NCBI GenBank assembly: GCA_035524595.1
Contig: DATKOP010000062.1
Location: 62,001-126,000, forward strand
Direction: 5' to 3'
DNA from: CAIKZZ01 sp035524595
Lineage (GTDB): Bacteria; Pseudomonadota; Gammaproteobacteria; Steroidobacterales; Steroidobacteraceae
DNA length: 64,000 bases
Notes under the pieces: generated by a model
The model's database searches: none
What the model saw: only the letters and a program-made list of their open reading frames with translations
What the model was told of the DNA's origin: nothing
Shown: one piece after another, positions 1 through 9,381 of the stretch
Position numbering within the stretch: the stretch's first letter is position 1
How the letters are laid out: the number at the start of each line of letters is the position of its first letter
Made by a program: the position numbers and the translations under genes

Positions 1-1303
1 TGCGGTAGTCGACGAAGGCCTCGTCGCGCAGCCGCCGCAGCCAGAGCTCGGTCTCCTCGTCGAGCTTGCTGGCGCGGATCTGCTCGAAGGCGCGGCGCTT
101 GCGCTCGTCGGTGCTCATGTCCTGCGTGCGGTGGCCGAGCACCTGCACGATGTGCCAGCCGTACTGGGTGTGGAACGGCTGGCTGATCTCGTTGTCCGGG
201 AGCTTGGCGATCATCTGCTCGAATTCGGCCACGAAGGTGCCGGGGCTGGTCCAGCCGAGGTCGCCGCCCTCGCTGCCCGAACCCGGGTCCTCGGAGACCG
301 CCTTGGCGATCGCCGCGAAGTCCTCGGCGCCGCTCGCGATGCGGTCGCGGATGGTCTGCAGGCGGCCGCGCACCGTCTCGTCGTCCTGCAGCTCGTTCGG
401 CTTCATCAGGATGTGGCGGGCGTGCACCTGCGCGACGATCAGCGGCTGGCTGTCGCTCTTGACGTTGTTGAGCCGGATGATGTGGAAGCCGGAGGGCGTG
501 CGCACCGGGCGCGACACCTCGCCCGGCTTCATCTTGGTGACCACCTCGGCCATGAACGTCGGCAGCTCGTTGCCCTTGCGCCAGCCGAGCACGCCGCGCT
601 CCAGCGCCGACTGCGCCTGCGAGTAGGCCACCGCGAGCTGGCCGAAGTCCTCGCCCTTGAGCGCGCGCTGGTAGATGTCCTCGGCGCGCTTCTCGACCTG
701 CTCGAGCTGGCCGGGCGAGGCCGCCTCGGGCAGCGCCAGCAGGATGTGCGCCACCTCGTACGACGCCTCGCCGCTCTTGTCGGCGGCCGCCTTGACCAGG
801 AACTGGTCGATCTCGCGCGGGCTGACGTAGATGCGCGAGTAGACGTCGCGGTTGCGCAGCAGCGAAAGCGTCATCTCGCGGCGCATCTGCTCGCGGTACT
901 CGGCGTAGACGACGCCCTCGGCGGCGAGCGCGTCCGGCAGCTGCGCGAACTCGATGTGGTTCTGCTGCGCGACCTCGCGCAGCGCGTTGTTGAGCGCCTC
1001 GTCGGTGACCCGCAGGCCGAGCTTGGCGGCGCGCTGCAGCTGGATCTCCTGCAGCACGAGCCGCTCGGTGATCTGCTGGCGCAGCACCGAGGGCGCCGGC
1101 AGCGGCGTGCCCTGGTCGCGCAGCCGGCGCGTGATCGAGGTGACCTGGGCGTCGATCTGGCTCTGCAGGACGACGCCGTCGTTGACCACGACGGCGATCC
1201 GGTCGAGCAGGTCGCCACGCCCGCCGATCTCGCGGGTCTGGGCGTGGGCGGGGCCGGCGGCGCCGGCGAGGGCGAGCAGGGCGATTGTCAGGAAACGACG
1301 CAT
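1..1303 (-). CDS. surA: Periplasmic chaperone SurA, peptidyl-prolyl isomerase (3' end cut by window edge)
   Basis: SurA escorts unfolded outer-membrane proteins, LptD prominently among them, across the periplasm to the BAM complex. Reading leftward from ATG at 1303, 434 codons are open and no stop is reached by position 1. E. coli SurA has 428 residues, so only the last few are missing. A signal peptide ends at AHA (19-21). The N-terminal SurA domain (about 30-170) is followed by two parvulin domains, about 180-281 and 291-390, and a closing helix with WLRRLRDEAF. The start lies 7 bases after the lptD stop, so the two genes are surely one transcript, the usual gammaproteobacterial pairing of a client and its chaperone. 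Confidence 0.95.
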   Translation of the reverse strand, partial: MRRFLTIALLALAGAAGPAHAQTREIGGRGDLLDRIAVVVNDGVVLQSQIDAQVTSITRRLRDQGTPLPAPSVLRQQITERLVLQEIQLQRAAKLGLRVTDEALNNALREVAQQNHIEFAQLPDALAAEGVVYAEYREQMRREMTLSLLRNRDVYSRIYVSPREIDQFLVKAAADKSGEASYEVAHILLALPEAASPGQLEQVEKRAEDIYQRALKGEDFGQLAVAYSQAQSALERGVLGWRKGNELPTFMAEVVTKMKPGEVSRPVRTPSGFHIIRLNNVKSDSQPLIVAQVHARHILMKPNELQDDETVRGRLQTIRDRIASGAEDFAAIAKAVSEDPGSGSEGGDLGWTSPGTFVAEFEQMIAKLPDNEISQPFHTQYGWHIVQVLGHRTQDMSTDERKRRAFEQIRASKLDEETELWLRRLRDEAFVDYR

Positions 1304-1309
1304 GATGAC

Positions 1310-3517
1310 CTATTCTGACCCAGGCAGACCGGGGGTCGCGGAGTATCCCCGAATCGACCGTTCGAGGAAAGCGCCGGCCCGTTCTCCGACACTCGACAGG
1401 CCGTTCAGTTCCAGCTGCAGCGAGATCGAGGTGTCGCGCGTGCCGGTGAAGCTGCTGACGTAGCGCCGGCCGACCAGGCGGACGCGCCAGCAGCAGGCGC
1501 GGTACTCGAAGCCGGCGAAGGAGTCGAGCGCCGCGTGGTCGCGCAGCGAGTAGACGTGCCGCAGGTACAGGTTCCAGGCGTCGGCGACCGGCCAGGCGAA
1601 GGAGCCCTCCACCTGCTCGAGGAGCCCGCGCCGGAAGCGGTAGCCGACGTTAGCGACCTCGTTGCCGGCCGGCTGGTACTGCACCCGCACCTCGCTCAGC
1701 ACCGCGTCCTGGCTGTGCGGGTTCCACTCCTCGCCGAGCTGCACGTTCCAGTGGCGGTAGGCAGTGACGTCGAGCTGGCCGACGAGGTCGGAGGTGCTGC
1801 CGCTGAGCGCGGGCTCGTTCGGCAGCGTGATGCGTGGCGGGGTGAAGTAGTAGATCTGGCCGAGCGTGGCGCTCAAGAGCTGCCGCCCGGACTCGGTGTC
1901 CACGAGGCGCGTGGTCGCGCCGAGCGCCAGCTGGTTGGCGTCGCCGATCCGGTCGCCGCCGACGTAGCGGTCGCTGCGAAACAGCTGGATCAGGTTCAGG
2001 TCCGGGACGCCGGTGTCGAACACCGGCAGCGACGACTGGTCGCGGTACGGGATGTAGGTGTACACCACCCTCGGCTCGAGCGTCTGCACGCGGCTGCCGG
2101 CGTCGCGCTCGAAGGCGAGCCCGGCGTCGAGCGTCGCGATCGGCGCGGCGACCGACGGCGCCTGGTCGGCGCCGGCGGCCGTGTTCCTGAGCGAGTAGCC
2201 GATCGCGCGGTAGCCGACCGCCGGCACGACGTAGGCCCCCGGCGCGCGCCACGCGTAGCTCGCCAGCGGCGCGATCGCGTAGCGCAGGCCCTCGACGCCG
2301 GTGTCGCGCACGAAGTCGACCGTCTCGGCGGCGATCTCGAAGCCCGGGCCGTGGCCGTCGGTCCAGCGGCCGCGCACCTCGAGATCGGGCGCCCGCGTGT
2401 AGGGACGGTCCGTGGCCGCGATGGTCTGGTCGATGGTCTGGTACTGCTCGACCAGCCCCACCGCGCGCCAGTGGTCGTCGAGGTAGGTGAGCCGCGCGCG
2501 GCGCTGCAGGTAGGTGACGCTGGTGCCCTCGGTGCCCTGGCCGAAGTCCGTGAAGTAGTTGCTGTCGCTGGCGGCGGCGAGGTTGGTGTCGAAGCGCAGC
2601 CGCGCGTTGAAGTCGCTGCGCTCGTCGAAGCGCAGGTAGCTGCGGTCGCTCTGCGTGCTCGAGTCGTGCGGCACCCAGTCGCTCTGGAACCGGCCGCGCG
2701 AGTCCTCGGTCAGGAACCGGAATTCGGTGCCGAGCGTGGCGCCGCGCTTGGACATGTAGCCGGGCGTCAGCGTCGCGTCGTAGTTCGGCGCGATGTTCCA
2801 GTAGTAGGGGATCGCGAGCTCGAAGCCGTTCTGGCTCGACGTGCCGAGACTCGGGAACAGGAAGCCGGACTTGCGCGCGTCGCCGACCGGGAACGACACG
2901 ATCGGCAGGTACAGGATCGGCACGCCCTTGAAGTCGAGCTCGACGTTGCGGCCGACGCCCTGCTGCGCCGCCTGGTCGATGTCGATGCGCGTGGCGCGCA
3001 GCAGCCAGTCGGGCTTGCCGGCCGGGCAGGCCGTGTACTCGACGCGCCCGAGCTCGAGCTTGCCGTCGGCGGCCAGCACGATCGACTCGGCATTGCCGCG
3101 GGCCGGACGGGCCGGCAGCTCGAATGCGCCGCGCACGAAGTGGCCGCTGCCGTCGCCGTTCCAGGTGCCCGACTCGCCGCTGAGGGCGAGCCCGGGCGAG
3201 CGGTAGCTGACGTCGCCGCTGACGTCGAAGGCCTGCGTCGCGGAATCGTAGTGCGCCTCGTTCGCCGTCAGCGTGCGGTCGCCCTGGCGGACCTTGACCG
3301 GCCCCTGCAGGTGCGCCTTGCCCTCCTCGGTGACCTCGGCCCCCTGGGTCGTGACCTGCACCCGGCCGGCCTCGCCCGGCGGCAGCTCGGGCTCCGCGGG
3401 CGGCACCACCGGCGCCGGGCAGCGCTCGTCGGCGTGCGCCGCGCCGGCGAGGAGCCACGCGGCCGCGACCGAACAGAGGACGGTGCGCCGGACGTGGGAA
3501 GGCGAGGATGGGGGCAA
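1310..3517 (-). CDS. lptD: LPS-assembly outer-membrane protein LptD
   Basis: LptD is the outer-membrane barrel that, with the LptE plug, inserts lipopolysaccharide into the outer leaflet. A signal peptide ending AHA is followed by an OstA/LptA-like N-terminal domain (about 55-130) and a long barrel. All four cysteines that form the inter-domain disulfides in E. coli LptD are present: C33, C164 and the C-terminal pair C675-C676. The chosen start is TTG at 3517, giving 735 residues. The frame stays open up to a TTG at 3592, but that would lie upstream of the likely transcription start from the -10 at 3575-3580. No convincing Shine-Dalgarno precedes 3517, so the exact start is uncertain; the identity is not. 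Confidence 0.93.
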   Translation of the reverse strand: MPPSSPSHVRRTVLCSVAAAWLLAGAAHADERCPAPVVPPAEPELPPGEAGRVQVTTQGAEVTEEGKAHLQGPVKVRQGDRTLTANEAHYDSATQAFDVSGDVSYRSPGLALSGESGTWNGDGSGHFVRGAFELPARPARGNAESIVLAADGKLELGRVEYTACPAGKPDWLLRATRIDIDQAAQQGVGRNVELDFKGVPILYLPIVSFPVGDARKSGFLFPSLGTSSQNGFELAIPYYWNIAPNYDATLTPGYMSKRGATLGTEFRFLTEDSRGRFQSDWVPHDSSTQSDRSYLRFDERSDFNARLRFDTNLAAASDSNYFTDFGQGTEGTSVTYLQRRARLTYLDDHWRAVGLVEQYQTIDQTIAATDRPYTRAPDLEVRGRWTDGHGPGFEIAAETVDFVRDTGVEGLRYAIAPLASYAWRAPGAYVVPAVGYRAIGYSLRNTAAGADQAPSVAAPIATLDAGLAFERDAGSRVQTLEPRVVYTYIPYRDQSSLPVFDTGVPDLNLIQLFRSDRYVGGDRIGDANQLALGATTRLVDTESGRQLLSATLGQIYYFTPPRITLPNEPALSGSTSDLVGQLDVTAYRHWNVQLGEEWNPHSQDAVLSEVRVQYQPAGNEVANVGYRFRRGLLEQVEGSFAWPVADAWNLYLRHVYSLRDHAALDSFAGFEYRACCWRVRLVGRRYVSSFTGTRDTSISLQLELNGLSSVGERAGAFLERSIRGYSATPGLPGSE

Positions 3518-3574
3518 CGGGCGGCCTAGGTCAGATGCGTGCGACGGGCCGCCGCAGCCGCGGCGGGCGCGCGC

Positions 3575-3582
3575 ATTATAAT
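3575..3582. promoter_or_regulatory. Palindromic -10 element shared by divergent lptD and amgK
   Basis: ATTATAAT is its own reverse complement, so a perfect TATAAT reads rightward (3577-3582, toward amgK) and leftward (3580-3575, toward lptD). It is the only AT-rich spot in a very GC-rich 75-base gap. Neither side has a good -35. Expected starts are near 3589 for amgK, 3 bases before its ATG, and near 3568 for lptD, leaving a leader of about 50 bases. Symmetric -10 cores firing both ways are known in bacteria; function here is inferred. Confidence 0.6.
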
Positions 3583-3591
3583 CCCGCGCCA

Positions 3592-4635
3592 ATGCCCACC
3601 GACACCGCCGCCCGACCCGACCCGCGCCTCGCTCTGCTTGAGCACTGGCTCGCGCAAGACCTGAAGCTCGTCGACAGCGCGGTCGAGCCAGCCTCGGCGG
3701 ACGCGAGCTTCCGCCGCTATTTTCGCGTCCGCACCGCGGGCCGGACCCTGATCGCGATGGACGCTCCGCCCGGCCGCGAGGACCTCGGGCCGTTCGTCGG
3801 CGTCGCCCGGGCGCTCGGCGCGCTCGGCGTCACCGTGCCCGAGGTGCTCGAGCAGGATCGCGAGCGCGGCTTCCTGCTGATGAGCGATCTCGGCTCGATG
3901 CACTACCTCGCCGCGTTCGGCGCCGGCGCCGACGTCGAGCGGCTGTACCACGACGCGACCGAGGCGCTGCTGCGCATCCAGGCGCGCGGCCTCGAGGCGG
4001 CCGCGGCGCTGCCGCCGTACGACGCGGCCTTCCTCGACCGCGAGGTGCAGCTGTTCCCGGAGTGGTTCCTCGGCCGGCACCTCGACGCGGTGCCGGACGC
4101 CGCGGCGCGGGCGCTGATCGACCGCACCTCCGCGCGGCTCGCCGCGAGCGCGCTGGAGCAGCCGCAGGTGTTCGTGCACCGCGACTATCACTCGCGCAAC
4201 CTGATGGTGCTGCCGGCCGGCAACCCGGGCATCCTCGACTTCCAGGACGCGATGCGCGGCGCGCTGACCTACGATCTCGCGTCGCTGTTCAAGGACTGCT
4301 ACGTCGTCTGGCCGCGGCCGCGCGTGCTGGCGTGGGTCGGCGACTACCGCCGCCGGGCGCTGGCCGCGGGCGTCGCCGTCCCGGGCGACGAGGCCGAGTT
4401 CGTGCGCTGGTTCGACTTCGTCGGGCTGCAGCGGCACCTGAAGGTGCTCGGCATCTTCGCGCGCCTCTGGTACCGCGACGGCAAGCAGAGCTACCTGCGC
4501 GACCTGCCGACGGTCCTCGACTACGTGCTCGGCGCGACCGGCGCCTACGGCGAGCTGGCGGAGTTCGAGCGCTTCCTGCGGGCGGTGGTGGTGCCGCGGT
4601 TCGCGGCCGCGCAGGCGCGGGCGCTCGGCGCATGA
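3592..4635 (+). CDS. amgK: N-acetylmuramate/N-acetylglucosamine kinase AmgK
   Basis: AmgK phosphorylates the anomeric carbon of MurNAc or GlcNAc recovered from the wall, the first step of the recycling route that bypasses de novo UDP-MurNAc synthesis. The 347-residue protein has the aminoglycoside-phosphotransferase fold: catalytic loop VFVHRDYHSRNLM with D198 and N203, and metal-binding GILDFQ with D216. The ATG at 3592 lies 9 bases after a perfect TATAAT, so the mRNA may be nearly leaderless; no Shine-Dalgarno is visible. Its stop overlaps the murU start (ATGA), and the amgK-murU pair makes the assignment firm. It should not be read as an antibiotic-resistance gene. Confidence 0.9.
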   Translation: MPTDTAARPDPRLALLEHWLAQDLKLVDSAVEPASADASFRRYFRVRTAGRTLIAMDAPPGREDLGPFVGVARALGALGVTVPEVLEQDRERGFLLMSDLGSMHYLAAFGAGADVERLYHDATEALLRIQARGLEAAAALPPYDAAFLDREVQLFPEWFLGRHLDAVPDAAARALIDRTSARLAASALEQPQVFVHRDYHSRNLMVLPAGNPGILDFQDAMRGALTYDLASLFKDCYVVWPRPRVLAWVGDYRRRALAAGVAVPGDEAEFVRWFDFVGLQRHLKVLGIFARLWYRDGKQSYLRDLPTVLDYVLGATGAYGELAEFERFLRAVVVPRFAAAQARALGA

Positions 4636-5300
4636 GGCCGACGCGGGCGCTGCTGCTCTCGGCGGGGCGCGGCGAGCGGATGCGGCCGCTGACCGCGTCC
4701 GTGCCGAAGCCGCTCTTGCCGGTGGGCGGCAAGCCGCTGATCGTCTGGCACCTCGAGAGCCTCGCCCGCGGCGGCGTCCGGCAGGTCGCGATCAACACCT
4801 CGTGGCTCGGCGCGGCGCTGCGTGCGGCGCTCGGCGACGGCAGCGCCTTCGGGCTGACGATCGGCTGGTTCGACGAGGGGCCGGAGCCGCTCGAGGCCGC
4901 CGGCGGCATCCGCAATGCGCTCGGCTTCTTCGGCGACCAGCCTTTCACGGTCGTCAATGCCGACATCTTCACCGACCTGCCGCTGCCGCCGCCGGCACCG
5001 GCGCCGGACCGGCTCGCGCACCTCGTGCTGGTGCCGAACCCCGCGCACCACCCGCGCGGCGACTTCGGGCTCGAGTGCGGCGAGCTGCGCCTCGACGGCA
5101 CGCGTCGCTACACCTTTGCCGGCATCGCCAGCTACCGGCCGGCGATGTTCGCGGCACTCGCCCCCGGCCGGCGGCCGCTCAGGCCCGAGCTCGAGCGCGC
5201 GGCGCACGCGGGCCTGGTCACGGCCGAGGTCCACGGCGGCCGCTGGGTCGACGTCGGCACGCCCGAGCGCCTCGCCGCGCTCGACGTCTCGCTCGCGTAG
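4632..5300 (+). CDS. murU: N-acetylmuramate alpha-1-phosphate uridylyltransferase MurU
   Basis: MurU converts MurNAc-1-phosphate, made by AmgK, and UTP into UDP-MurNAc, closing the recycling loop in the cytoplasm. The 222-residue protein is a short nucleotidyltransferase of the RmlA/GlmU type. The signature LSAGRGERMRPLT sits at about 9-21, the sugar-phosphate loop PKPLLPVGGKPL follows, and the metal-binding NADIF lies near residue 115. The length matches the family, which lacks the left-handed helix domain of GlmU. It overlaps amgK by 4 bases and is followed by lipA after 1 base, so all four rightward genes are probably one transcript. Confidence 0.92.
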   Translation: MRPTRALLLSAGRGERMRPLTASVPKPLLPVGGKPLIVWHLESLARGGVRQVAINTSWLGAALRAALGDGSAFGLTIGWFDEGPEPLEAAGGIRNALGFFGDQPFTVVNADIFTDLPLPPPAPAPDRLAHLVLVPNPAHHPRGDFGLECGELRLDGTRRYTFAGIASYRPAMFAALAPGRRPLRPELERAAHAGLVTAEVHGGRWVDVGTPERLAALDVSLA

Positions 5301-5301
5301 A

Positions 5302-6326
<1,025 letters not shown>

Positions 6327-6330
<4 letters not shown>

Positions 6331-6986
6331 GCGCGCTGGCCCGCTGGCTCGGCCGCGCGGCCTACGTGCCGACCTGGCGCGCCATGCAGCGCTACACCGA
6401 CGCGCGCGGCCCCGAGACGCCGGACGAACTGTGGTGCCTCGAGCACCCGCCGGTGTACACGCTCGGCATGAACGCGGATCCCGCGCACGTGCTCGCGGCC
6501 GGCGACGTGCCGGTGGTGCGGATCGACCGCGGCGGGCAGGTGACCTACCACGGGCCCGGGCAGCTGGTCGTCTACCCGCTGGTCGACCTGCGCCGGCGCG
6601 GGCTCGCGGTGCGCAGCCTCGTGACGGCGCTGGAGACGGCGCTGATCGCGCTGGCCGCCGACCACGGCGTCGCGGCGGTCGCGCGGCGCGATGCGCCGGG
6701 CGTGTACGTCGGCGGCCGCAAGCTCGCCAGCATCGGCCTGCGGATTCGGCGCGGCGCCAGCTACCACGGCCTCGCGCTCAACGTCGCGATGGACCTGAAG
6801 CCGTACGCGGGCATCAACCCCTGCGGTTTCGAGGGCCTCGAGGTCACCGACCTCGCGCGGCTCGGCGTCGCGCTCGACCTCGAGGCGGCTGCGCGTGGGC
6901 TGGTGCCGCACCTGTGGCGGACGCTGCGGCTGCCCGGCGAGCCGCAGTGGCGCGAGCCCGGCGGCGACAGCGTGCTGGCCGTCTGA
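6327..6986 (+). CDS. lipB: Octanoyltransferase LipB
   Basis: LipB moves the octanoyl chain from acyl carrier protein onto lipoyl domains, the step before LipA. The 219-residue protein shows the family core: RGGQVTYHGPGQLVVYPL (68-85), catalytic K132 in GGRKLASIG and the acyl-carrying C166 in GINPCGFEG. The GTG start overlaps the lipA stop. In many relatives the order is ybeD-lipB-lipA on one strand. Here lipA precedes lipB on the plus strand, and ybeD faces them tail to tail 12 bases away, so the block has been rearranged. Confidence 0.95.
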
Positions 6987-6998
6987 GCCGCGCCGGGC

Positions 6999-7253
6999 TC
7001 AGAGCGAGTACAGCACGAGGCCGGTCGCGTGCAGCCGGCGGTAGAGCTGGTCGAGCTGCTCGCGGCTCCCGACCCGCACGGTGCAGGTCAGCGAGACGAA
7101 GGTGCCGTCGCGGCTGAGCCGCTCGGCGACGTGCGTCGGCGGCGCGGCCGCCTCCGCCAGCGCCGCGAGCACGGCGGTGCGGAACTCGGGGCCGTGCCGG
7201 CCCATCACCTTGACCGGGTAGTCGCACGGGAACTCGAGCGGCGAGTCGGCCAT
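6999..7253 (-). CDS. ybeD: YbeD-family protein (DUF493)
   Basis: This 84-residue protein belongs to the YbeD/DUF493 family, a small alpha/beta fold found next to lipB and suggested to tune lipoate metabolism; no reaction is established. Family features visible are the N-terminal EFPCDYPVKVMG and a C-terminal half SLTCTVRVGSREQLDQLYRR ending in VLYSL. It is the last gene of the leftward cell-wall cluster, 17 bases after dat, and converges on lipB with only 12 bases between stops, too little room for an ordinary terminator. Confidence 0.88.
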   Translation of the reverse strand: MADSPLEFPCDYPVKVMGRHGPEFRTAVLAALAEAAAPPTHVAERLSRDGTFVSLTCTVRVGSREQLDQLYRRLHATGLVLYSL

Positions 7254-7270
7254 CGCGCGACCGCCGCCGC

Positions 7271-8155
7271 TCAGCCGGCCGGCAACAGCGGGGTCCCGGC
7301 GAGCTCGGCGCGGTAGGCGGCGAACAGCTCCTGCAGCCGCAGCGCGACCGGGCCCGGCCGGCCGCTGCCGACCGGCGCGCCATCGAGGCGCGTCACCGCG
7401 AGGATGCCGCGGGTCGCGAAGCCGAGCAGGATCTCGTCGGCCTGCCTCAGCTCCGGCTCGCTGACCGGCGCGACGCGTACCGGGATCGCGGCGCGCCCGC
7501 ACAGCCGCAGCGCCAGGTCGCGCGTCGTGCCGGGCAGGATCTCCGGGCCGTAGGGCGGTGCCGTCACCGTCCCGCCGCGCACCACCAGCACCGAGCTCGA
7601 CGAGCCCTCGCGCAGCCGGCCGCCGGCCAGCAGGATCGCCTCGGTCGCGCCCTGCTCGGCGGCGACGCTCTTGGCGAGCACGTTCGCGAGCAGCGCCGTG
7701 CTCTTGATGTCGCAGCGCCCCCAGCGCTGGTCCGGCAGCGTCACGGCGCTGACGCCGGCGTCGCGGACCGCGGGGTCGAGCGGCGCGAGCGGCGCCGCCA
7801 TCAGGAACACCGTCGGCCGCAGCGCCGGGTCGAGCGCGTGGTTGCGGCCCTCCTCGGCGCCGCGGCTGACGTGCACGTAGAGGTACATGTCGCCGCCGCC
7901 GTTGCGCGCCACCAGCTCGGTGAGCAGCGCCGCCCACTCGGGGCGCGTCAGCGGCATGCGCATGCGGATCTCGCCGAGGCTGCGCTCGAGGCGCGCCATG
8001 TGCTCGACGAACAGGAACGGGCGGCCGGCGTACACCGGCAGCACCTCGTAGACCGCATCGGCGAACAGGAAGCCGCGGTCGAGCGGCGAGATGCGCGCCT
8101 CGGCGAGCGGTCCGAACGCGCCGTTGAGCCAGCAGACGGGCAGTGCCGCGGCCAT
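7271..8155 (-). CDS. dat: Class IV PLP aminotransferase, D-amino-acid transaminase type
   Basis: This fold-type IV PLP enzyme most likely interconverts D-amino acids and 2-oxo acids, for instance supplying or removing D-alanine and D-glutamate for the wall. The 294-residue protein has the PLP lysine K151 in RCDIKSTALLANVLAK, the N-terminal NGAFGPLAEARISPLDRGF and the phosphate-binding segment EGSSSSVLVV. Branched-chain aminotransferase (IlvE) and aminodeoxychorismate lyase (PabC) share the fold. The choice of Dat rests on its place between dacA and ybeD and on length. Its ATG shares one base with the dacA stop (TGATG). Confidence 0.8.
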   Translation of the reverse strand: MAAALPVCWLNGAFGPLAEARISPLDRGFLFADAVYEVLPVYAGRPFLFVEHMARLERSLGEIRMRMPLTRPEWAALLTELVARNGGGDMYLYVHVSRGAEEGRNHALDPALRPTVFLMAAPLAPLDPAVRDAGVSAVTLPDQRWGRCDIKSTALLANVLAKSVAAEQGATEAILLAGGRLREGSSSSVLVVRGGTVTAPPYGPEILPGTTRDLALRLCGRAAIPVRVAPVSEPELRQADEILLGFATRGILAVTRLDGAPVGSGRPGPVALRLQELFAAYRAELAGTPLLPAG

Positions 8156-9309
8156 CACGCGAACCACAGCCGCACGGTGTCGATCATGCGGCGGAAGAGG
8201 TTGCCGGGCTCGACCGCCGCCGCCGGGTAGACCGGCACGTCGGCGATCACCGCCTCGCCGAGCGTGACCCTGAGGTGCCCGACCGCGGTGCCGGCCGCGA
8301 GCGGCGCCACCAGCCGTGTCCGCAGCAGCAGCTGCGCGCGCGCGCCCGCGAGCTCGCCGCGCGCCGCGGTCGCGTACACGTCGCCGTGCACCACCAGCGG
8401 CACGGGGTCCGAGGTCTTGTAGACCGTCGCCTGGCCGACCCGCTGCCGGGCGGTATAGAGGCGCCGGGTCTCGAAGAAGTTGAAGCCGTAGCCGAGCAGC
8501 GTCTCGCTCGCGTCCTCGCGGGCCTTCGGGCTCGCCGTGCCCATGACCACGGCGACCAGGCGCATGCCGTCCCTGAGCGCCGAGCTCGCGAGGCAGTAGC
8601 CGGCGGCGTCGGTGTGGCCGGTCTTGATGCCGTCGACCGTCGGGTCGCGGTCGAGCAGGCCGTTGCGGTTGAACTGGCGGATGTGGTTGTAGGTGAACTC
8701 GCGCTGCGAGAACCACTTGTAGTACTCGGGGAACTCGCGCACCAGGGCGGCGCCGAGGATCGCGACGTCGCGCGCCGTGGTGTAGTGCTGCGGGTCCGGC
8801 AGCCCGGCGGTGTTCGCCCAGTGCGTGCCCTTGAGCCCGAGCTGCTGCGAGTACTGGTTCATCATCACCGCGAAGGTCTGCTCGGTGCCGGCGATCGCCT
8901 CGGCGAGCACGATCGTCGCGTCGTTGCCGGACTGCACGATCATGCCCTGGATCGCGTCGACCGCCTTGACGTTGCTGTGGATCGGCAGGTACGAGGTCGA
9001 GCCGTCGGAGGTCGCGCCGCCGACCCGCCAGGCGTGCTCCGACACCGGCAGTTCCTGGTCGAGCCGCAGCTTGCCGTCGCGCAGCGCGTGGAACACGACG
9101 TAGGAGGTCATGAGCTTGGTGAGGCTCGCGGGCTCGAGCCGCTCGGTGTCGTTCTGGCCGACCAGGATGCGGCCGCTGGTGGCGTCGAGCAGCACCCAGC
9201 CCTTGGCCGGGAGCGGCGGCGGTGGCGGGGTGGGCGCCGCGGGCGCGGGCGCGGCGCCGGCGATGAGCAGCAACAGGGTCGGCAGGGCGCGGGCGGGGAG
9301 TCTCGGCAT
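8155..9309 (-). CDS. dacA: D-alanyl-D-alanine carboxypeptidase DacA (PBP5/6)
   Basis: DacA trims the terminal D-Ala of wall pentapeptides and so limits cross-linking. The 384-residue protein starts with a signal peptide and a proline run (27-34). It has the penicillin-binding triad S62-L-T-K65, S127-G-N129 and K229-T-G231. A PBP5-type beta domain follows (about 275-365), and an amphipathic helix FRRMIDTVRLWFA at the end should hold it to the outer face of the inner membrane. A TACACT at 9356-9351 could be a -10 for a promoter of its own. 72 bases separate it from rlpA, the largest gap in this cluster. Confidence 0.95.
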   Translation of the reverse strand: MPRLPARALPTLLLLIAGAAPAPAAPTPPPPPLPAKGWVLLDATSGRILVGQNDTERLEPASLTKLMTSYVVFHALRDGKLRLDQELPVSEHAWRVGGATSDGSTSYLPIHSNVKAVDAIQGMIVQSGNDATIVLAEAIAGTEQTFAVMMNQYSQQLGLKGTHWANTAGLPDPQHYTTARDVAILGAALVREFPEYYKWFSQREFTYNHIRQFNRNGLLDRDPTVDGIKTGHTDAAGYCLASSALRDGMRLVAVVMGTASPKAREDASETLLGYGFNFFETRRLYTARQRVGQATVYKTSDPVPLVVHGDVYATAARGELAGARAQLLLRTRLVAPLAAGTAVGHLRVTLGEAVIADVPVYPAAAVEPGNLFRRMIDTVRLWFA

Positions 9310-9381
9310 CTTGCTTCAGGGCCTCGGCTGGGGTGGCGTGCGAAACGCGAAGTGTAGCGTCTGGGACCGCCGCGCGCGTCC

